Positions 18,059 through 26,135 of a DNA stretch of 64,000 nt are shown here, piece by piece. Made by a program: the position numbers and the translations under genes. Origin of the DNA: PALSA-911 sp963743035. GTDB taxonomy: Bacteria > Pseudomonadota > Alphaproteobacteria > Acetobacterales > Acetobacteraceae. Numbering within the stretch: the stretch's first letter is position 1; every line of letters starts with the position of its first letter. The notes under the pieces are model-generated. The model did not search any database. It worked only from the letters and a program-made list of their open reading frames with translations, and was not told where the DNA came from. The stretch covers positions 682,001-746,000 of the forward strand of contig CAVUOB010000018.1 of NCBI GenBank assembly GCA_963743035.1, read 5' to 3'.

Positions 18059-19778
18059 CGCCGGGGTGCGGTCGCTGCCCCGACGCCTGCGCAGCCTGGA
18101 ACCGGCGAGCCTGCTCTGGCTGGCGCTGATCGCCGTGCTGCTGTTCCTGGTGGCGCTGCCGCTGGGAAAGCTGCTGCTGGTCAGCTTCGAGCGTCCCAAT
18201 GGCGGCGGGGGCGGGAGTGGCGGCTTCACCTTCGCCAACTACCTGGCCGCCTATGGCCGGGCCCGCTATGTCGATGCGCTGGTGAATTCACTGCTGCTCA
18301 GTTCCCTGACCGCGGCATTGTCGGTGGCGATGGCGGTGCCGCTGGCCTGGGCGATCTCGCGCACGGACATGCCGGGCAAGGGCTTCGTCTGGGCCTGCGT
18401 GCTCGGCGCCTTCATCCTGCCGCCCTATCTCGGTGCGATCGGCTGGATCCTGCTGGCGGGGCCCAATGCCGGCTTCATCAATCTGCTCTGGCGCTGGATC
18501 AGCGGCGCGCAGGCCCCGCTGGTGAATGTCTACAGCTTCCTGGGGCTGGCGGTGGTGATCGCGCTGCAGGCCTTTCCGCTGATCTTTATCTTCGTGAAAT
18601 CGGCGCTCGACCTGATCGCCTCGGAGATGGAGGACGCAGCGAACATCCTCGGCGCCGGCACCTGGACCGCGACGCTGAAGGTGACTCTCCCGCTGGTCTG
18701 GCCGTCCATCATCGGCGGCGCCATCATCGTGTTCCTGGAAACCGTGGCGCTGTTCGGCTCGCCGGCGATCATCGGCATTCCCGCGCGTATCAACGTCGCC
18801 ACGACGCAGCTCTGGCAGTTCTTCGAATACCCGGTGCGCGTCGAGGTAGCGGCGGCTTATGCCATGCCGCTGCTGCTGATCACGCTGGCGATGATCGCGG
18901 CGCAACGCCGCCTGCTCGCACGCAAGGGCTATGTGGCGCAGAGCGGCAAGGGCGGCGAGCGCCGGCCGATCCGGCTCGGGCCCTGGCGGTTCGTGCTGCT
19001 GGCCTGGTGCGCGGGGCTGGGCATCGTGTCGGTGATCCTACCGCTGGCGGTGCTGGTGCAGGCGTCCTTCTCCAAGGCCTGGGGACGCGGGTTGAGCCTG
19101 GGCAATCTGACCCTGGAAAACTACCGCTTCCTGCTGTTCCGCCACGAGACGGCGGTAGCGACGATCTGGAACACGGTCTGGTTCTCGGCCGTGGCGGCGA
19201 CGCTGGCGGTCGGCATCGCCACGCTGGTCGCCTACATGGTCAATCGCCGCCTGGTGCGCTTCGGCAATGCGTTGAGCTTCCTGGCGATGGCGCCGTTCGT
19301 CATCCCCGGCATCGTCATGGCGATCGGCTTCTATGCCACCTATGCGGCGCCGCCCTTCGCGCTGTACGGCACCGCGGCGATCGTGGTGCTGGCCTTCACC
19401 ACGCGGTTCCTGCCGATCGCCTTCGCCAATGCGACATCGGCCATCGGCGCGGTGCATCCGGAAATGGAGGAAGCCGCGCGCATCCTCGGCGCCGGCCGGC
19501 TGCAGACCATTGCCCGCATCACCGCCGCGCTGGTGAAGAAAAGCCTGCTGGGCGGCTGGCTGATCGTCTTCATCGTCACCACGCGGGAACTCTCGACCGC
19601 GATCTTCCTGGTCGGGCCGAATACCCGCACCGTGGCGGTGCTGCTCTACGACCTCAGCGAGGCCGGCAATTTCGAACTGCTGGCAGCCCTCGGCTGCATT
19701 CTGCTGGTGATCACGCTGGTCCTGGTCGGCATCGGCATGAAGCTGGCCGGGCGGGATTTCATGCTGCGGCGGAGCTGA
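18048..19778 (+). CDS. ABC transporter permease, two-domain (FbpB/AfuB type)
   Basis: 576-residue inner-membrane protein with two tandem binding-protein-dependent permease domains and about 12 helices. Both EAA loops are visible: EMEDAANILGAGTWTATLKV near residue 195 and EMEEAARILGAGRLQTIARI near 475. The start is a TTG at 18048 inside the end of the binding-protein gene; a GTG at 18066 is an alternative. The ATPase partner is missing locally and must be encoded elsewhere or shared. Confidence 0.9.
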   Translation: MASDAGVRSLPRRLRSLEPASLLWLALIAVLLFLVALPLGKLLLVSFERPNGGGGGSGGFTFANYLAAYGRARYVDALVNSLLLSSLTAALSVAMAVPLAWAISRTDMPGKGFVWACVLGAFILPPYLGAIGWILLAGPNAGFINLLWRWISGAQAPLVNVYSFLGLAVVIALQAFPLIFIFVKSALDLIASEMEDAANILGAGTWTATLKVTLPLVWPSIIGGAIIVFLETVALFGSPAIIGIPARINVATTQLWQFFEYPVRVEVAAAYAMPLLLITLAMIAAQRRLLARKGYVAQSGKGGERRPIRLGPWRFVLLAWCAGLGIVSVILPLAVLVQASFSKAWGRGLSLGNLTLENYRFLLFRHETAVATIWNTVWFSAVAATLAVGIATLVAYMVNRRLVRFGNALSFLAMAPFVIPGIVMAIGFYATYAAPPFALYGTAAIVVLAFTTRFLPIAFANATSAIGAVHPEMEEAARILGAGRLQTIARITAALVKKSLLGGWLIVFIVTTRELSTAIFLVGPNTRTVAVLLYDLSEAGNFELLAALGCILLVITLVLVGIGMKLAGRDFMLRRS

Positions 19779-19788
19779 GCCGGCAGGA

Positions 19789-20415
19789 TCAGCTTTGCTC
19801 GTCCGCGACTTTTGGCAGCAGGCCGAGCTTGAGGGCGAAGTCGAACAGCCATTGCGCCCTGAAGCTGAGCAGCAGCATCACGCCCAGGCTGGCCATGCCG
19901 ATCACCGGGCGCACGGTCAGCGCTTCCTCGATCGGCAGGATCTCGCCGAGCCACAGATACACGGCGGCCTTCAGCAGGAAATAGCCGGCCCAGAGCAGGG
20001 TGAAGAGCTTGAAGAAGCGGCGGATATCCGCGCCGTCTTCGAAGGCGTCGCCCTGCTGCTGTTCCACCAGGCCCTGGATCATCGATTTCTCGCCGCGCGC
20101 GCCCCAGGCGAGCGCGGTCGCAATGACGGTGCTGGTGATCACGTCCTCATATTTGAGCATGAACGGCGTCTGCGCGAACAGGTCGATGCAGCCGAACAGC
20201 AGGGTCAGTCCGCTCGACAGCAGATAGAGCCGGGTGATCGGCAGCCCGCGCCAGCGGCGATAGGCGGCATCCGCCAGCATGCAGGCCACGCCGACGCCGA
20301 TGGCGATCTTCAGGTCCACCGTCCACAGCAGGATCCAGAAGATCAGGAGCGGGCCGAATTCCAGCAATCCGGAGCGCAAGGCGGGGGAGCGTAGGGCGGA
20401 TAGAATTCGTTGCAT
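19789..20415 (-). CDS. Inner membrane-spanning protein, septation protein A family (YciB/IspZ)
   Basis: 208 residues, about five to six hydrophobic helices, with the family features LLEFGPLLIFWILLW and IAIGVGVACMLADAAYRRW near the N-terminus and a charged linker around QQQGDAFEDGAD. E. coli YciB affects cell-envelope synthesis and division. The start at 20415 places the protein on the family start; an in-frame ATG at 20442 is possible. Convergent with the ABC permease (10-bp gap). It borders the stress island. Confidence 0.78.
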   Translation of the reverse strand: MQRILSALRSPALRSGLLEFGPLLIFWILLWTVDLKIAIGVGVACMLADAAYRRWRGLPITRLYLLSSGLTLLFGCIDLFAQTPFMLKYEDVITSTVIATALAWGARGEKSMIQGLVEQQQGDAFEDGADIRRFFKLFTLLWAGYFLLKAAVYLWLGEILPIEEALTVRPVIGMASLGVMLLLSFRAQWLFDFALKLGLLPKVADEQS

Positions 20416-20583
20416 CCGGATAACCAGGCCTCCTGGGATCACGGGCAGTTAGCGCAGTTCCTGCGCCACCGCAACGTGATCGTTCCCCGAGGCGTGGGTC
20501 CTGAAACCCGCCCGGCCCGCCCGCGCGGCCGGTGGCCGGGCAACCGGGATCAGGGCCAGTCATGGCCCGGTCCTGGTCCCCGG

Positions 20584-20898
20584 TCAGCGGCGGGAGAGCA
20601 GCAGGCCCACGAAAAGACCCGCCGCGGCGGCAAGCATGACCGATGTGATCGGCTGGTTCGCGACCTGCTCGGCAACGCCCTTGCCCACCCGCTGGCCCCG
20701 TTCCAGCACTTGGCCACCGACATCCGCGGCGGCGGCGGATACCTTGCGCGTCGCGTCCCGGACGGTCGCGCCGGCGTCCGATGCGGCTTCGCTGACCCGC
20801 TGGGTCATGTTGTCCGCGGCATTGGCTGCCTGGTCGATGGTTTCACGCGCTTCCCTGCCGGCATATCGCATCGTGCGACCGGCTTCTGATTCGCTCAT
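20584..20898 (-). CDS. DUF883/ElaB-YqjD-like membrane-anchored protein
   Basis: 104 residues. An amphipathic, Ala-rich helical N-terminal region of about 75 residues (repeats of AADNMTQRVSEAASDAG type) is followed by one C-terminal membrane helix, SVMLAAAAGLFVGLLLSRR, with the small-residue zipper of the ElaB/YqjD family. Those proteins are stationary-phase tail-anchored proteins that bind ribosomes. Here it is the first gene of the stress island; no EcfG-type promoter was found in front of it. Confidence 0.75.
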   Translation of the reverse strand: MSESEAGRTMRYAGREARETIDQAANAADNMTQRVSEAASDAGATVRDATRKVSAAAADVGGQVLERGQRVGKGVAEQVANQPITSVMLAAAAGLFVGLLLSRR

Positions 20899-20991
20899 TG
20901 GGTCCCTCGCAGTTCATGGTGAGTTTTTCGATACCGCCAGCCATGCACCCGGGTTTCGCATCCGGCCCGGGCGCATGGCCGCCGATTACGT

Positions 20992-21402
20992 TCAGGAGGC
21001 GTATTTGAAGTCCGGAAGCGCCTTCAAGGACTCCTTGGTGGCGCCCGGAAGCACCATCTTCTTGTTGTTCACCTGCAGCGTGCTGTAGGGCACGACGACG
21101 TATTTGGTGCCCATACCCAGAAAGCCGCCGACGGACAGCACGGCATAGGGTACCTTCTCGTTCGGAGTGACGATCAGGTCGTCGATCGTCCCGATCTTGT
21201 CGTTCGCTTCGTTGTAGACCACGCTGCCGACAACCTTGGAGGTGCGATAGCCGGTCGCCAGGGATTGCGGATCGATTTTGGCGACCGCTACGGTCTGCGG
21301 CGCCCCCTGAGCAAAGGCGGGGGCGAAGGCGGCAAAGCCGGGGGCGACGGCGAGGCCGGTGCCGATCGCGGCGGCGGCGAGGATGTTCTGGGTGCGGTTC
21401 AT
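20992..21402 (-). CDS. Exported PRC-barrel domain protein
   Basis: 136 residues with a signal peptide (LAAAAIGTGLAVAPGFAAF, then APAFA) and one PRC-barrel: YRTSKVVGSVVYNEANDKIG, TIDDLIVTPNEKVPYAVLSV and GGFLGMGTKYVVVPY. PRC-barrels are small beta-barrels often induced by stress in alphaproteobacteria. A second PRC-barrel protein (32475-32870) lacks the signal peptide. Leftward with the CsbD gene upstream, 26 bases away. Confidence 0.85.
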   Translation of the reverse strand: MNRTQNILAAAAIGTGLAVAPGFAAFAPAFAQGAPQTVAVAKIDPQSLATGYRTSKVVGSVVYNEANDKIGTIDDLIVTPNEKVPYAVLSVGGFLGMGTKYVVVPYSTLQVNNKKMVLPGATKESLKALPDFKYAS

Positions 21403-21428
21403 GTTGGGCTCCTTTCTTTGATCTGCGC

Positions 21429-21599
21429 TTACTTCTTCAACGCATCTTTGGCGCCGCCCACGGCATTCTGAACCTTGCCTTCCACCTTGTCGGCCTTGCC
21501 CTCTGCCTGCAGCTTGGCATCGCCCAGCACCTTGCCCGTGGCTTCCTCGACGGCGCCCTTCACCTGCTTTGCGGCGCCGGCGATACGATCCTTGTTCAT
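21429..21599 (-). CDS. CsbD family stress protein
   Basis: 56-residue soluble protein: MNKDRIAGAAKQVKGAVEEA, then GKVLGDAKLQAEGKADKVEG and a Lys-rich end. This is the CsbD fold, induced in the sigma-B stress response of Bacillus and in EcfG regulons. AAAGGA sits 6 bases before the ATG. A near-match EcfG element on this strand (GGAAC-N17-CATT, 21792-21817) lies 193 bases upstream. Confidence 0.88.
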   Translation of the reverse strand: MNKDRIAGAAKQVKGAVEEATGKVLGDAKLQAEGKADKVEGKVQNAVGGAKDALKK

Positions 21600-21867
21600 G
21601 TCATAGTCCTTTCGTTGGCAGCTTTGCTCATGGGGGTAGTCCCGGTGACTGGATGGCCTTCGGGATCTACTTGTCCGGGGATCCGGATCACTTGGCGGAG
21701 GCTGCCTTTTCGGCACCTTGGCGGTCGTGGACAGGGCAAACTCGCTGCTGCTGTCGGCCGATCCGCAGTCTCTCCGCGTCTGCGGGAATGAAATGCCGGG
21801 AGGGCCGGATTGGTTCCCTTCGATAGCAACCCGACGGGCATCCGATCCCCGCGCCAGGAGAGCCGGG

Positions 21868-22356
21868 CTAGGAGAGACGCGCCGTGCCGTTCCCGCCCAG
21901 GTCCGGGCGCTCGCCCGTCACCTTGGCCTCCAGGAACTTGATCGCCAGAACGATCGGGCTCGATGGCGCATCCCAGTACTCGCCGACTTCCGGGACGAAT
22001 TTCAGTAGCACGATGTCGGGATCATCCGGCCCCTTGGGAAAATACACCGCCGCGCCTTCCGTCCAAAGATCGTTGATCATGTCTGCATCCTGCACGCGGG
22101 CGATGCGGCCGGATACCGAAACGAAGGTCTGGTCCTTGATGTCGGCAAAGGTCAGGCAGGCATGCGGGTTGCGCTGCAGTTCCTCGTCCTTGTGCGTGTT
22201 GGTGTCGGTGAAGAACCAGATGACGTTCTGTTCGGGTCGGATGATGCCGACCATCGGGCGCGCGACGATGCGCTCGCCGTCATGGGTTGCCATCATGCAG
22301 CTCTCGATGCCGCGGATATAGCGCCAGATCAGATTGCGCGGGTTTTCGTGGCTCAT
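21868..22356 (-). CDS. Pyridoxamine 5'-phosphate oxidase-like (general stress protein 26 type) flavin-binding protein
   Basis: 162 residues with the split-barrel fold: CMMATHDGERIVARPMVGI, VIWFFTDTNTHKDEELQRNP and the phosphate-binding-like DQTFVSVSGRIARVQD. Matches general stress protein 26/DUF1794-like oxidases rather than true PdxH. Good ribosome site (AAGGAGAG, 6 bases before the ATG). A perfect EcfG-type promoter on this strand at 22509-22534 lies 153 bases upstream. Confidence 0.87.
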   Translation of the reverse strand: MSHENPRNLIWRYIRGIESCMMATHDGERIVARPMVGIIRPEQNVIWFFTDTNTHKDEELQRNPHACLTFADIKDQTFVSVSGRIARVQDADMINDLWTEGAAVYFPKGPDDPDIVLLKFVPEVGEYWDAPSSPIVLAIKFLEAKVTGERPDLGGNGTARLS

Positions 22357-22508
22357 GCAAAGCTCTCCTTACGGAAAAGGCAAACCGGCGGGGCGGCGGT
22401 GCCGCTGACGTCGCGAGGGGAGGGTGTACGCCCGATCCAACAGGATCATCGCCGCCGTTTGCGGTGTAAGAACGCGCGTGGCCGCTTCGGCACGACCTCG
22501 CCCCGGTA

Positions 22509-22534
22509 AACGCCCAGGGCGTAACGGAGGTTCC
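22509..22534 (-). promoter_or_regulatory. EcfG-type promoter (GGAAC-N17-CGTT), leftward
   Basis: Plus strand reads AACG, 17 bases, GTTCC, i.e. the sigma-EcfG consensus on the minus strand. Nearest downstream gene on that strand is the split-barrel protein at 22356. The leader would be about 145 bases; nothing convincing is encoded in it. Confidence 0.6.
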
Positions 22535-22627
22535 GATGCAGCCGTTCACGGAAAAGCGAGTCTATCCATGTCGGAACGATCGCGGCCGGTCGCCGAGGCG
22601 GGCAGCTTCTATGGCGGGTGGGGAAAC

Positions 22628-23449
22628 TCAGGCGCTGGTGGCAACGCGTGGGGTGATCGCACGCCGATCGAAGAACAGGGCCTGGCTGACGATGGCCATC
22701 ACCGTTTCCGGGCGGAACGGCTTGGTGATCAGGAACGCCGGCTCCGGCCGCTCCCCGGTCAGCAGACGCTCGGGATAGGCGGTGATGAAGATCACCGGCA
22801 CCGGACACTGGACCAGGATCTCGTTCACCGCGTCCAGCCCCGAGCTTCCATCCGCCAGATGGATATCGGCCAGGACCAGCCCTGGCGCATGGCTGGCGAT
22901 CGAGGCCACGGCCTCTTTCCTCGTCCTGGCGATGCGCGTGACGCGATGACCGAGATCGGTCACCAGCGCCTCCAGATCCATCGCGATCACGGCTTCGTCC
23001 TCGATGATCAGCACGTCCGTGCTGAGCTGGGAGGCGATTTCGCGGCCGGCACGCTCCAGCAGGGCCTCCACCTCGGCCATAGAAAGGCCGAGCATCTCCG
23101 CGATGTCCGCGGTCCTGAAGCCTTCCTGGGCGCGCAGCAGGAAGACGACACGTGGCAGCGGCGTCAGGGCTTCTAGGTTCCGGTCCGCCGCCCCCAGGAC
23201 GGTCTGACCGGGCGCGACGGCCGTGCCGTCGGCCTGGTGATTGATCGGCATGGATGTCCAGATCTTCAGGAAAACCTTGAACAGCGCCCGGCGCGCGCCT
23301 TCCTGGTCGCCGGGCAGGTCTCCGGTTTCCGCGAGCGCTTCCAGCGTGGCGATAGAGTAGGAATCTCCGCTCGCCTGGCTGCCGGTCAGCGCACGGGCGA
23401 AACGGCGCAAATAGGGCAGCTGCGGCGCGATCAACGCGGATAGTGACAT
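22628..23449 (-). CDS. phyR: General stress response regulator PhyR (sigma-like domain + receiver)
   Basis: 273 residues. Residues 1-135 mimic an ECF sigma factor (LPYLRRFARALTGSQASGDS; region-4-like FRTADIAEMLGLSMAEVEAL). Residues ~143-262 are a receiver with acidic pocket IEDEA (150-153), phospho-acceptor Asp195 in LADIHLADG, and Lys in LITKPFRP. Phosphorylated PhyR binds the anti-sigma factor NepR and frees EcfG. Divergent from nepR-ecfG, the classical alphaproteobacterial layout, with an EcfG promoter 58 bases upstream, so positive feedback is expected. Confidence 0.96.
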   Translation of the reverse strand: MSLSALIAPQLPYLRRFARALTGSQASGDSYSIATLEALAETGDLPGDQEGARRALFKVFLKIWTSMPINHQADGTAVAPGQTVLGAADRNLEALTPLPRVVFLLRAQEGFRTADIAEMLGLSMAEVEALLERAGREIASQLSTDVLIIEDEAVIAMDLEALVTDLGHRVTRIARTRKEAVASIASHAPGLVLADIHLADGSSGLDAVNEILVQCPVPVIFITAYPERLLTGERPEPAFLITKPFRPETVMAIVSQALFFDRRAITPRVATSA

Positions 23450-23506
23450 GGAATACCCCCTGCTTTGGGACCGGCGATAACGGCACCGCTCGGGCCAGCA
23501 ACCTTA

Positions 23507-23532
23507 AACGGATCCGGCGGGGAAAATGTTCC
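23507..23532 (-). promoter_or_regulatory. EcfG-type promoter of phyR
   Basis: Plus strand AACG, 17 bases, GTTCC: perfect GGAAC-N17-CGTT on the minus strand. The -10 is 58 bases from the phyR start. Only 9 bases separate it from the rightward nepR promoter; the two -35 elements face each other. Confidence 0.8.
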
Positions 23533-23541
23533 ACGGGGCCG

Positions 23542-23566
23542 GGAACTTTTTTGCGAGGGTGGCGTT
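23542..23566 (+). promoter_or_regulatory. EcfG-type promoter of nepR-ecfG
   Basis: GGAAC at 23542-23546, 16 bases, CGTT at 23563-23566. Lies 145 bases upstream of the nepR start. Autoregulation of the nepR-ecfG operon is the known pattern in this system. Confidence 0.8.
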
Positions 23567-23710
23567 GGAGGTAATCTCCTGCGTTCAAAGCCAGGAGCGG
23601 TAGCGCGCGGACTGGCGGATGGAGACCGAAGCCTGGGATGGGTCGTCGCCTTGGTGGGACGAACCTCTGGGCGGGAACGGATCCGGTTCGACGTCATTGG
23701 AGACTTAGGT

Positions 23711-23947
23711 ATGTGTGCGGACAAGGCGTCGGAGCCGGGAAAGAATGACATGAACACCGAACAGACGGCGGCGACAGCCGGCGCGACCCCTGCACCGCCC
23801 GTCCAGGGCGGGCTGGAGCCGGAATTGCAGGACCATATCGGGATGCAGTTGCGAGCGGTGTACAATGAGATACTGAGCGAGCCGGTGCCGGAGCGCTTCC
23901 TCAAGCTGCTCGAGGAACTGGAACGCAAGCAGGCGGACAAAGCATGA
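23711..23947 (+). CDS. nepR: Anti-sigma factor NepR
   Basis: 78 residues (65 if the ATG at 23750 is used). The core LQDHIGMQLRAVYNEILSEP and VPERFLKLLEELERK is the NepR signature: two amphipathic helices that clamp EcfG and, alternatively, PhyR. The N-terminus is Ala/Thr/Pro-rich and disordered. The 23711 start is preferred because GGAG lies 8 bases before it. Its TGA overlaps the ecfG ATG (ATGA), tightly coupling the antagonists. Confidence 0.94.
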   Translation: MCADKASEPGKNDMNTEQTAATAGATPAPPVQGGLEPELQDHIGMQLRAVYNEILSEPVPERFLKLLEELERKQADKA

Positions 23948-24567
23948 ACGTCCCGCCCGAGGCGCAGCCGAACAAGCCCGATGCCGAGGCGCAGCCGGGC
24001 AGGTCCGATCCCAAACAGGATCTGCTGGCGGCGATTCCCAAATTGCGGGCGTTCGCCATATCGCTCTGCGGACGCTCCGCGCGGGCCGATGACCTGGTGC
24101 AGGAAACGCTGACGCGGGCCTGGGCCAATATCGGCTCCTTCGAGCCGGGCTCGAACATGACCGCATGGCTTTATACGATCCTGCGAAACGAATTCTATTC
24201 GGAGTTCCGCAAGCGGCGGCGCGAGGTGGCGGATACGGACGGGCAATATGCCGCCAGGCTGGCCAGCCGCCCGGCGCAGGAGGGGCATATGCAGTTCCTG
24301 GATTTCCGCGAAGCGCTGGGCAAGCTCGCGCATGACCATCGCGAGGCGCTGATCCTGGTCGGCGCATCCGGACTTTCCTACGAGGAGGCGGCCAAGGTGT
24401 GCGGCTGCGCCGTGGGCACGATGAAGAGCCGGGTCAACCGCGCGCGGGCAAGACTGGCGGAGCTTCTGGAGGAGCCGGTGGGAACGCGGGCCGGTCGCGA
24501 CATGGCATGGGAGGCGGCGGTGGATGCGTCCTGGACCACCACCGGCGCCTCGGTCAGCGACCCATGA
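23944..24567 (+). CDS. ecfG: General stress response ECF sigma factor EcfG
   Basis: 207 residues. Region 2: IPKLRAFAISLCGRSARADD with LVQETLTRAWANIGSFEPG; region 4: LSYEEAAKVCGCAVGTMKSR and VNRARARLAELL. The N-terminal tail before region 2 is acidic and Pro-rich. Directs transcription from GGAAC-N16/17-CGTT promoters; nine perfect candidates lie within 12 kb of this gene. Overlaps nepR by four bases. Confidence 0.95.
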   Translation: MNVPPEAQPNKPDAEAQPGRSDPKQDLLAAIPKLRAFAISLCGRSARADDLVQETLTRAWANIGSFEPGSNMTAWLYTILRNEFYSEFRKRRREVADTDGQYAARLASRPAQEGHMQFLDFREALGKLAHDHREALILVGASGLSYEEAAKVCGCAVGTMKSRVNRARARLAELLEEPVGTRAGRDMAWEAAVDASWTTTGASVSDP

Positions 24568-24697
24568 AACCGTGGAATCCGTCTGCCTAGGCGCGCGCCC
24601 GTTCCACGTTGCCGGCATGGAAACCTTGGCTAGGATATGACAGCCTGGACATTCCAACCAGCCGGCGACCAGCGGGGAGGTTTCCCAGAAGCAAGGC

Positions 24698-25348
24698 ATG
24701 CCAAACACCGAAATTCTCCTGCGGGAATTGAACCACAGGGTCAAAAACAATCTTCAGATCATCGTCAGCTTGATCAATCTGAAGAAGCGGCTTCTGGCGC
24801 CCGAGCGGCGGGACGATATCCGTTTCATCGAAGAGCACGTGCAGGCGATGGCTGTCGCCTATCGGCTGGTCTATGCCACCGGGGAGATGAATGAAGTTTC
24901 GGTCGGTGAGCTTCTCGGCGAGGTCGTCTCCGAACTGCGTCAGATCGCCAAGCTGAGCGCGCAGCAGATCCAGTTCGATAGCGCTTCCATTCAGGGCGTG
25001 ATGGGCTTGGATCAGGCGATAGCGCTCGGGTTGTACCTCGCCGTGATACTGCCGCCCTATCTGGATTGCGCCCTGCGCACCGGCAGCAGCGTACGCATCT
25101 CCGCCTGGGTGGAAAGCGACCTGCTGACGCTGGCGGTCGCGGGAACCGGCCCCGAAAGGGTCGAACCCGACTTCCTGCGCAGCCGTTTGAGCGAGGCCTA
25201 TGCCGACCAGTTGCAAGCGGAAAACCTGTCCTCCCCGGATCTTTCCGAATGGCGGATACGCTTCCACCTGGATGACCGGCGACTGACGATCAGCCCGTCG
25301 ATCCGTCCGAATGCGCCGGCCGGGGAGTTTCCGCCGGAATCGCCATAG
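24698..25348 (+). CDS. Histidine kinase-like protein with degenerate ATP-binding domain (HisKA_2 type)
   Basis: 216 residues without membrane segments or sensor domain. The dimerisation/phospho-acceptor helix is intact: LLRELNHRVKNNLQIIVSLI with the His. In the catalytic part the N-box, which should read like NELVTNALKHA, is ALGLYLAVILPPYLDCALRT and lacks the Mg-ATP Asn. The G-box is reduced to AVAGTGPE. It sits 131 bases after ecfG, where PhyR-activating kinases often lie. It may act as phosphotransfer partner or scaffold rather than kinase (inference). Confidence 0.78.
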   Translation: MPNTEILLRELNHRVKNNLQIIVSLINLKKRLLAPERRDDIRFIEEHVQAMAVAYRLVYATGEMNEVSVGELLGEVVSELRQIAKLSAQQIQFDSASIQGVMGLDQAIALGLYLAVILPPYLDCALRTGSSVRISAWVESDLLTLAVAGTGPERVEPDFLRSRLSEAYADQLQAENLSSPDLSEWRIRFHLDDRRLTISPSIRPNAPAGEFPPESP

Positions 25349-25354
25349 CGCAAC

Positions 25355-25380
25355 GGAACCCGAGCCGCCTCCGCCGCGTT
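25355..25380 (+). promoter_or_regulatory. EcfG-type promoter
   Basis: GGAAC, 17 bases, CGTT. The -10 ends 33 bases before the ATG of the small lipoprotein at 25413; it begins just after the kinase stop. Confidence 0.75.
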
Positions 25381-25412
25381 ACGACTACGTAATGCTCCGT
25401 GGAGAATGGAAA

Positions 25413-25610
25413 ATGCGTCCCTCCCTGCTCATCCTTCTGATCCCCATCGGCCTCGGTGGGTGCATCAGTTACAGTGGAACCCCACCGCCCCAAAGGGAAA
25501 CCGTGGTGCTGCCGTCCAGACAGACCGTGGTACTTTCGCCGGGTGAGACCATCGTGCCGGCCGGATCGGCTACCGTCGTTTGCACCAACGGCCTGAGCCC
25601 GCCATGCTGA
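25413..25610 (+). CDS. Small lipoprotein with C-terminal VVC-NG-PPC motif
   Basis: 65 residues: lipoprotein signal LILLIPIGLGGC with the lipobox Cys at 17, a Pro/Thr/Val-rich middle (RETVVLPSRQTVVLSPGETI) and the end ATVVCTNGLSPPC with two Cys. The ATG at 25413 is preceded by GGAGA at 7 bases and by an EcfG-type promoter. A second gene at 26136-26300 on the other strand has the same plan and end. No named family recognised; the paired Cys could form a disulphide in the periplasm. Confidence 0.8.
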   Translation: MRPSLLILLIPIGLGGCISYSGTPPPQRETVVLPSRQTVVLSPGETIVPAGSATVVCTNGLSPPC

Positions 25611-25611
25611 T

Positions 25612-25647
25612 AATGGTTGCGTGGCGTTCAATGGTTGCGTGGCGTTG
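25612..25647. repeat. Tandem repeat, 18 bp x2
   Basis: AATGGTTGCGTGGCGTTC followed at once by the same 18 bases with one change, starting one base after the lipoprotein stop. Confidence 0.65.
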
Positions 25648-25707
25648 GAAACGACCCGATGTCGCGGCGCCGTAACCGGACGTCGCGCTAGGGTGTGGGC
25701 GCGAACA

Positions 25708-25738
25708 GGGCGCCGCCGGGTCTGACCCGGCGGCGCCC
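25708..25738. terminator. Strong hairpin between convergent lipoprotein genes
   Basis: Perfect 14-bp stem GGGCGCCGCCGGGT/ACCCGGCGGCGCCC with a 3-base loop, midway between the convergent stops at 25610 and 25764. Only a short TT follows, so it is probably a two-way terminator or RNA end stabiliser. Confidence 0.6.
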
Positions 25739-25763
25739 TTAGCCTGTAAGCAGGTACCCGCCC

Positions 25764-26012
25764 TCAGCGCCAGATGGGCTTGCCGAGATTGACGTCCTGG
25801 GAAGAGGTCGCCGCACCGCCGACCGCGCCGACGGCACCGCCGATGAGCGCGCCGGTCGCCGGGCTGCCGCCGGTCACCGCGCCGATCGCGGCGCCCGTGC
25901 CCGCGCCCAGCAGCCCACCCGAGGCCGCCCGGTCGCCGGTGCTGTAGCCGCACGCGCAGACCGTGGCGGCGAGTGTGACGGAGATGGCGGCCTTCGCGAG
26001 CATGTGTCGCAT
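25764..26012 (-). CDS. Glycine-zipper lipoprotein
   Basis: 82 residues: lipoprotein leader AAISVTLAATVCAC with acceptor Cys, then a glycine-zipper stretch (GGLLGAGTGAAIGAVTGG, ALIGGAVGAVGGA) like that of YMGG/Rick_17kDa-type outer-membrane proteins, ending NLGKPIWR. GGGAGG lies 9 bases before the ATG at 26012. A perfect EcfG-type promoter is 39 bases upstream. Presumably an envelope protein made under stress. Confidence 0.83.
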   Translation of the reverse strand: MRHMLAKAAISVTLAATVCACGYSTGDRAASGGLLGAGTGAAIGAVTGGSPATGALIGGAVGAVGGAATSSQDVNLGKPIWR

Positions 26013-26050
26013 AACGGAATTCCTCCCTGTTGGAGCGATCGGATCAGGAA

Positions 26051-26076
26051 AACGCTGCGGGCCCCAGTTCGGTTCC
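26051..26076 (-). promoter_or_regulatory. EcfG-type promoter of the glycine-zipper lipoprotein
   Basis: Plus strand AACG, 17 bases, GTTCC. The -10 is 39 bases from the ATG at 26012. Confidence 0.75.
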
Positions 26077-26135
26077 CGAAAGAACAGCCCTGGTCGCGGC
26101 GCGGGTTCCCGGATGGCGAGCTGGTCACTAGCCGG

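Noticed and set aside
22357..22508. 26-codon frame (MILLDRAYTLPSRRQ...) behind the 22509 promoter
   Set aside because: Arg-rich, no ribosome site, runs into the ribosome site of the next gene; more likely untranslated leader.
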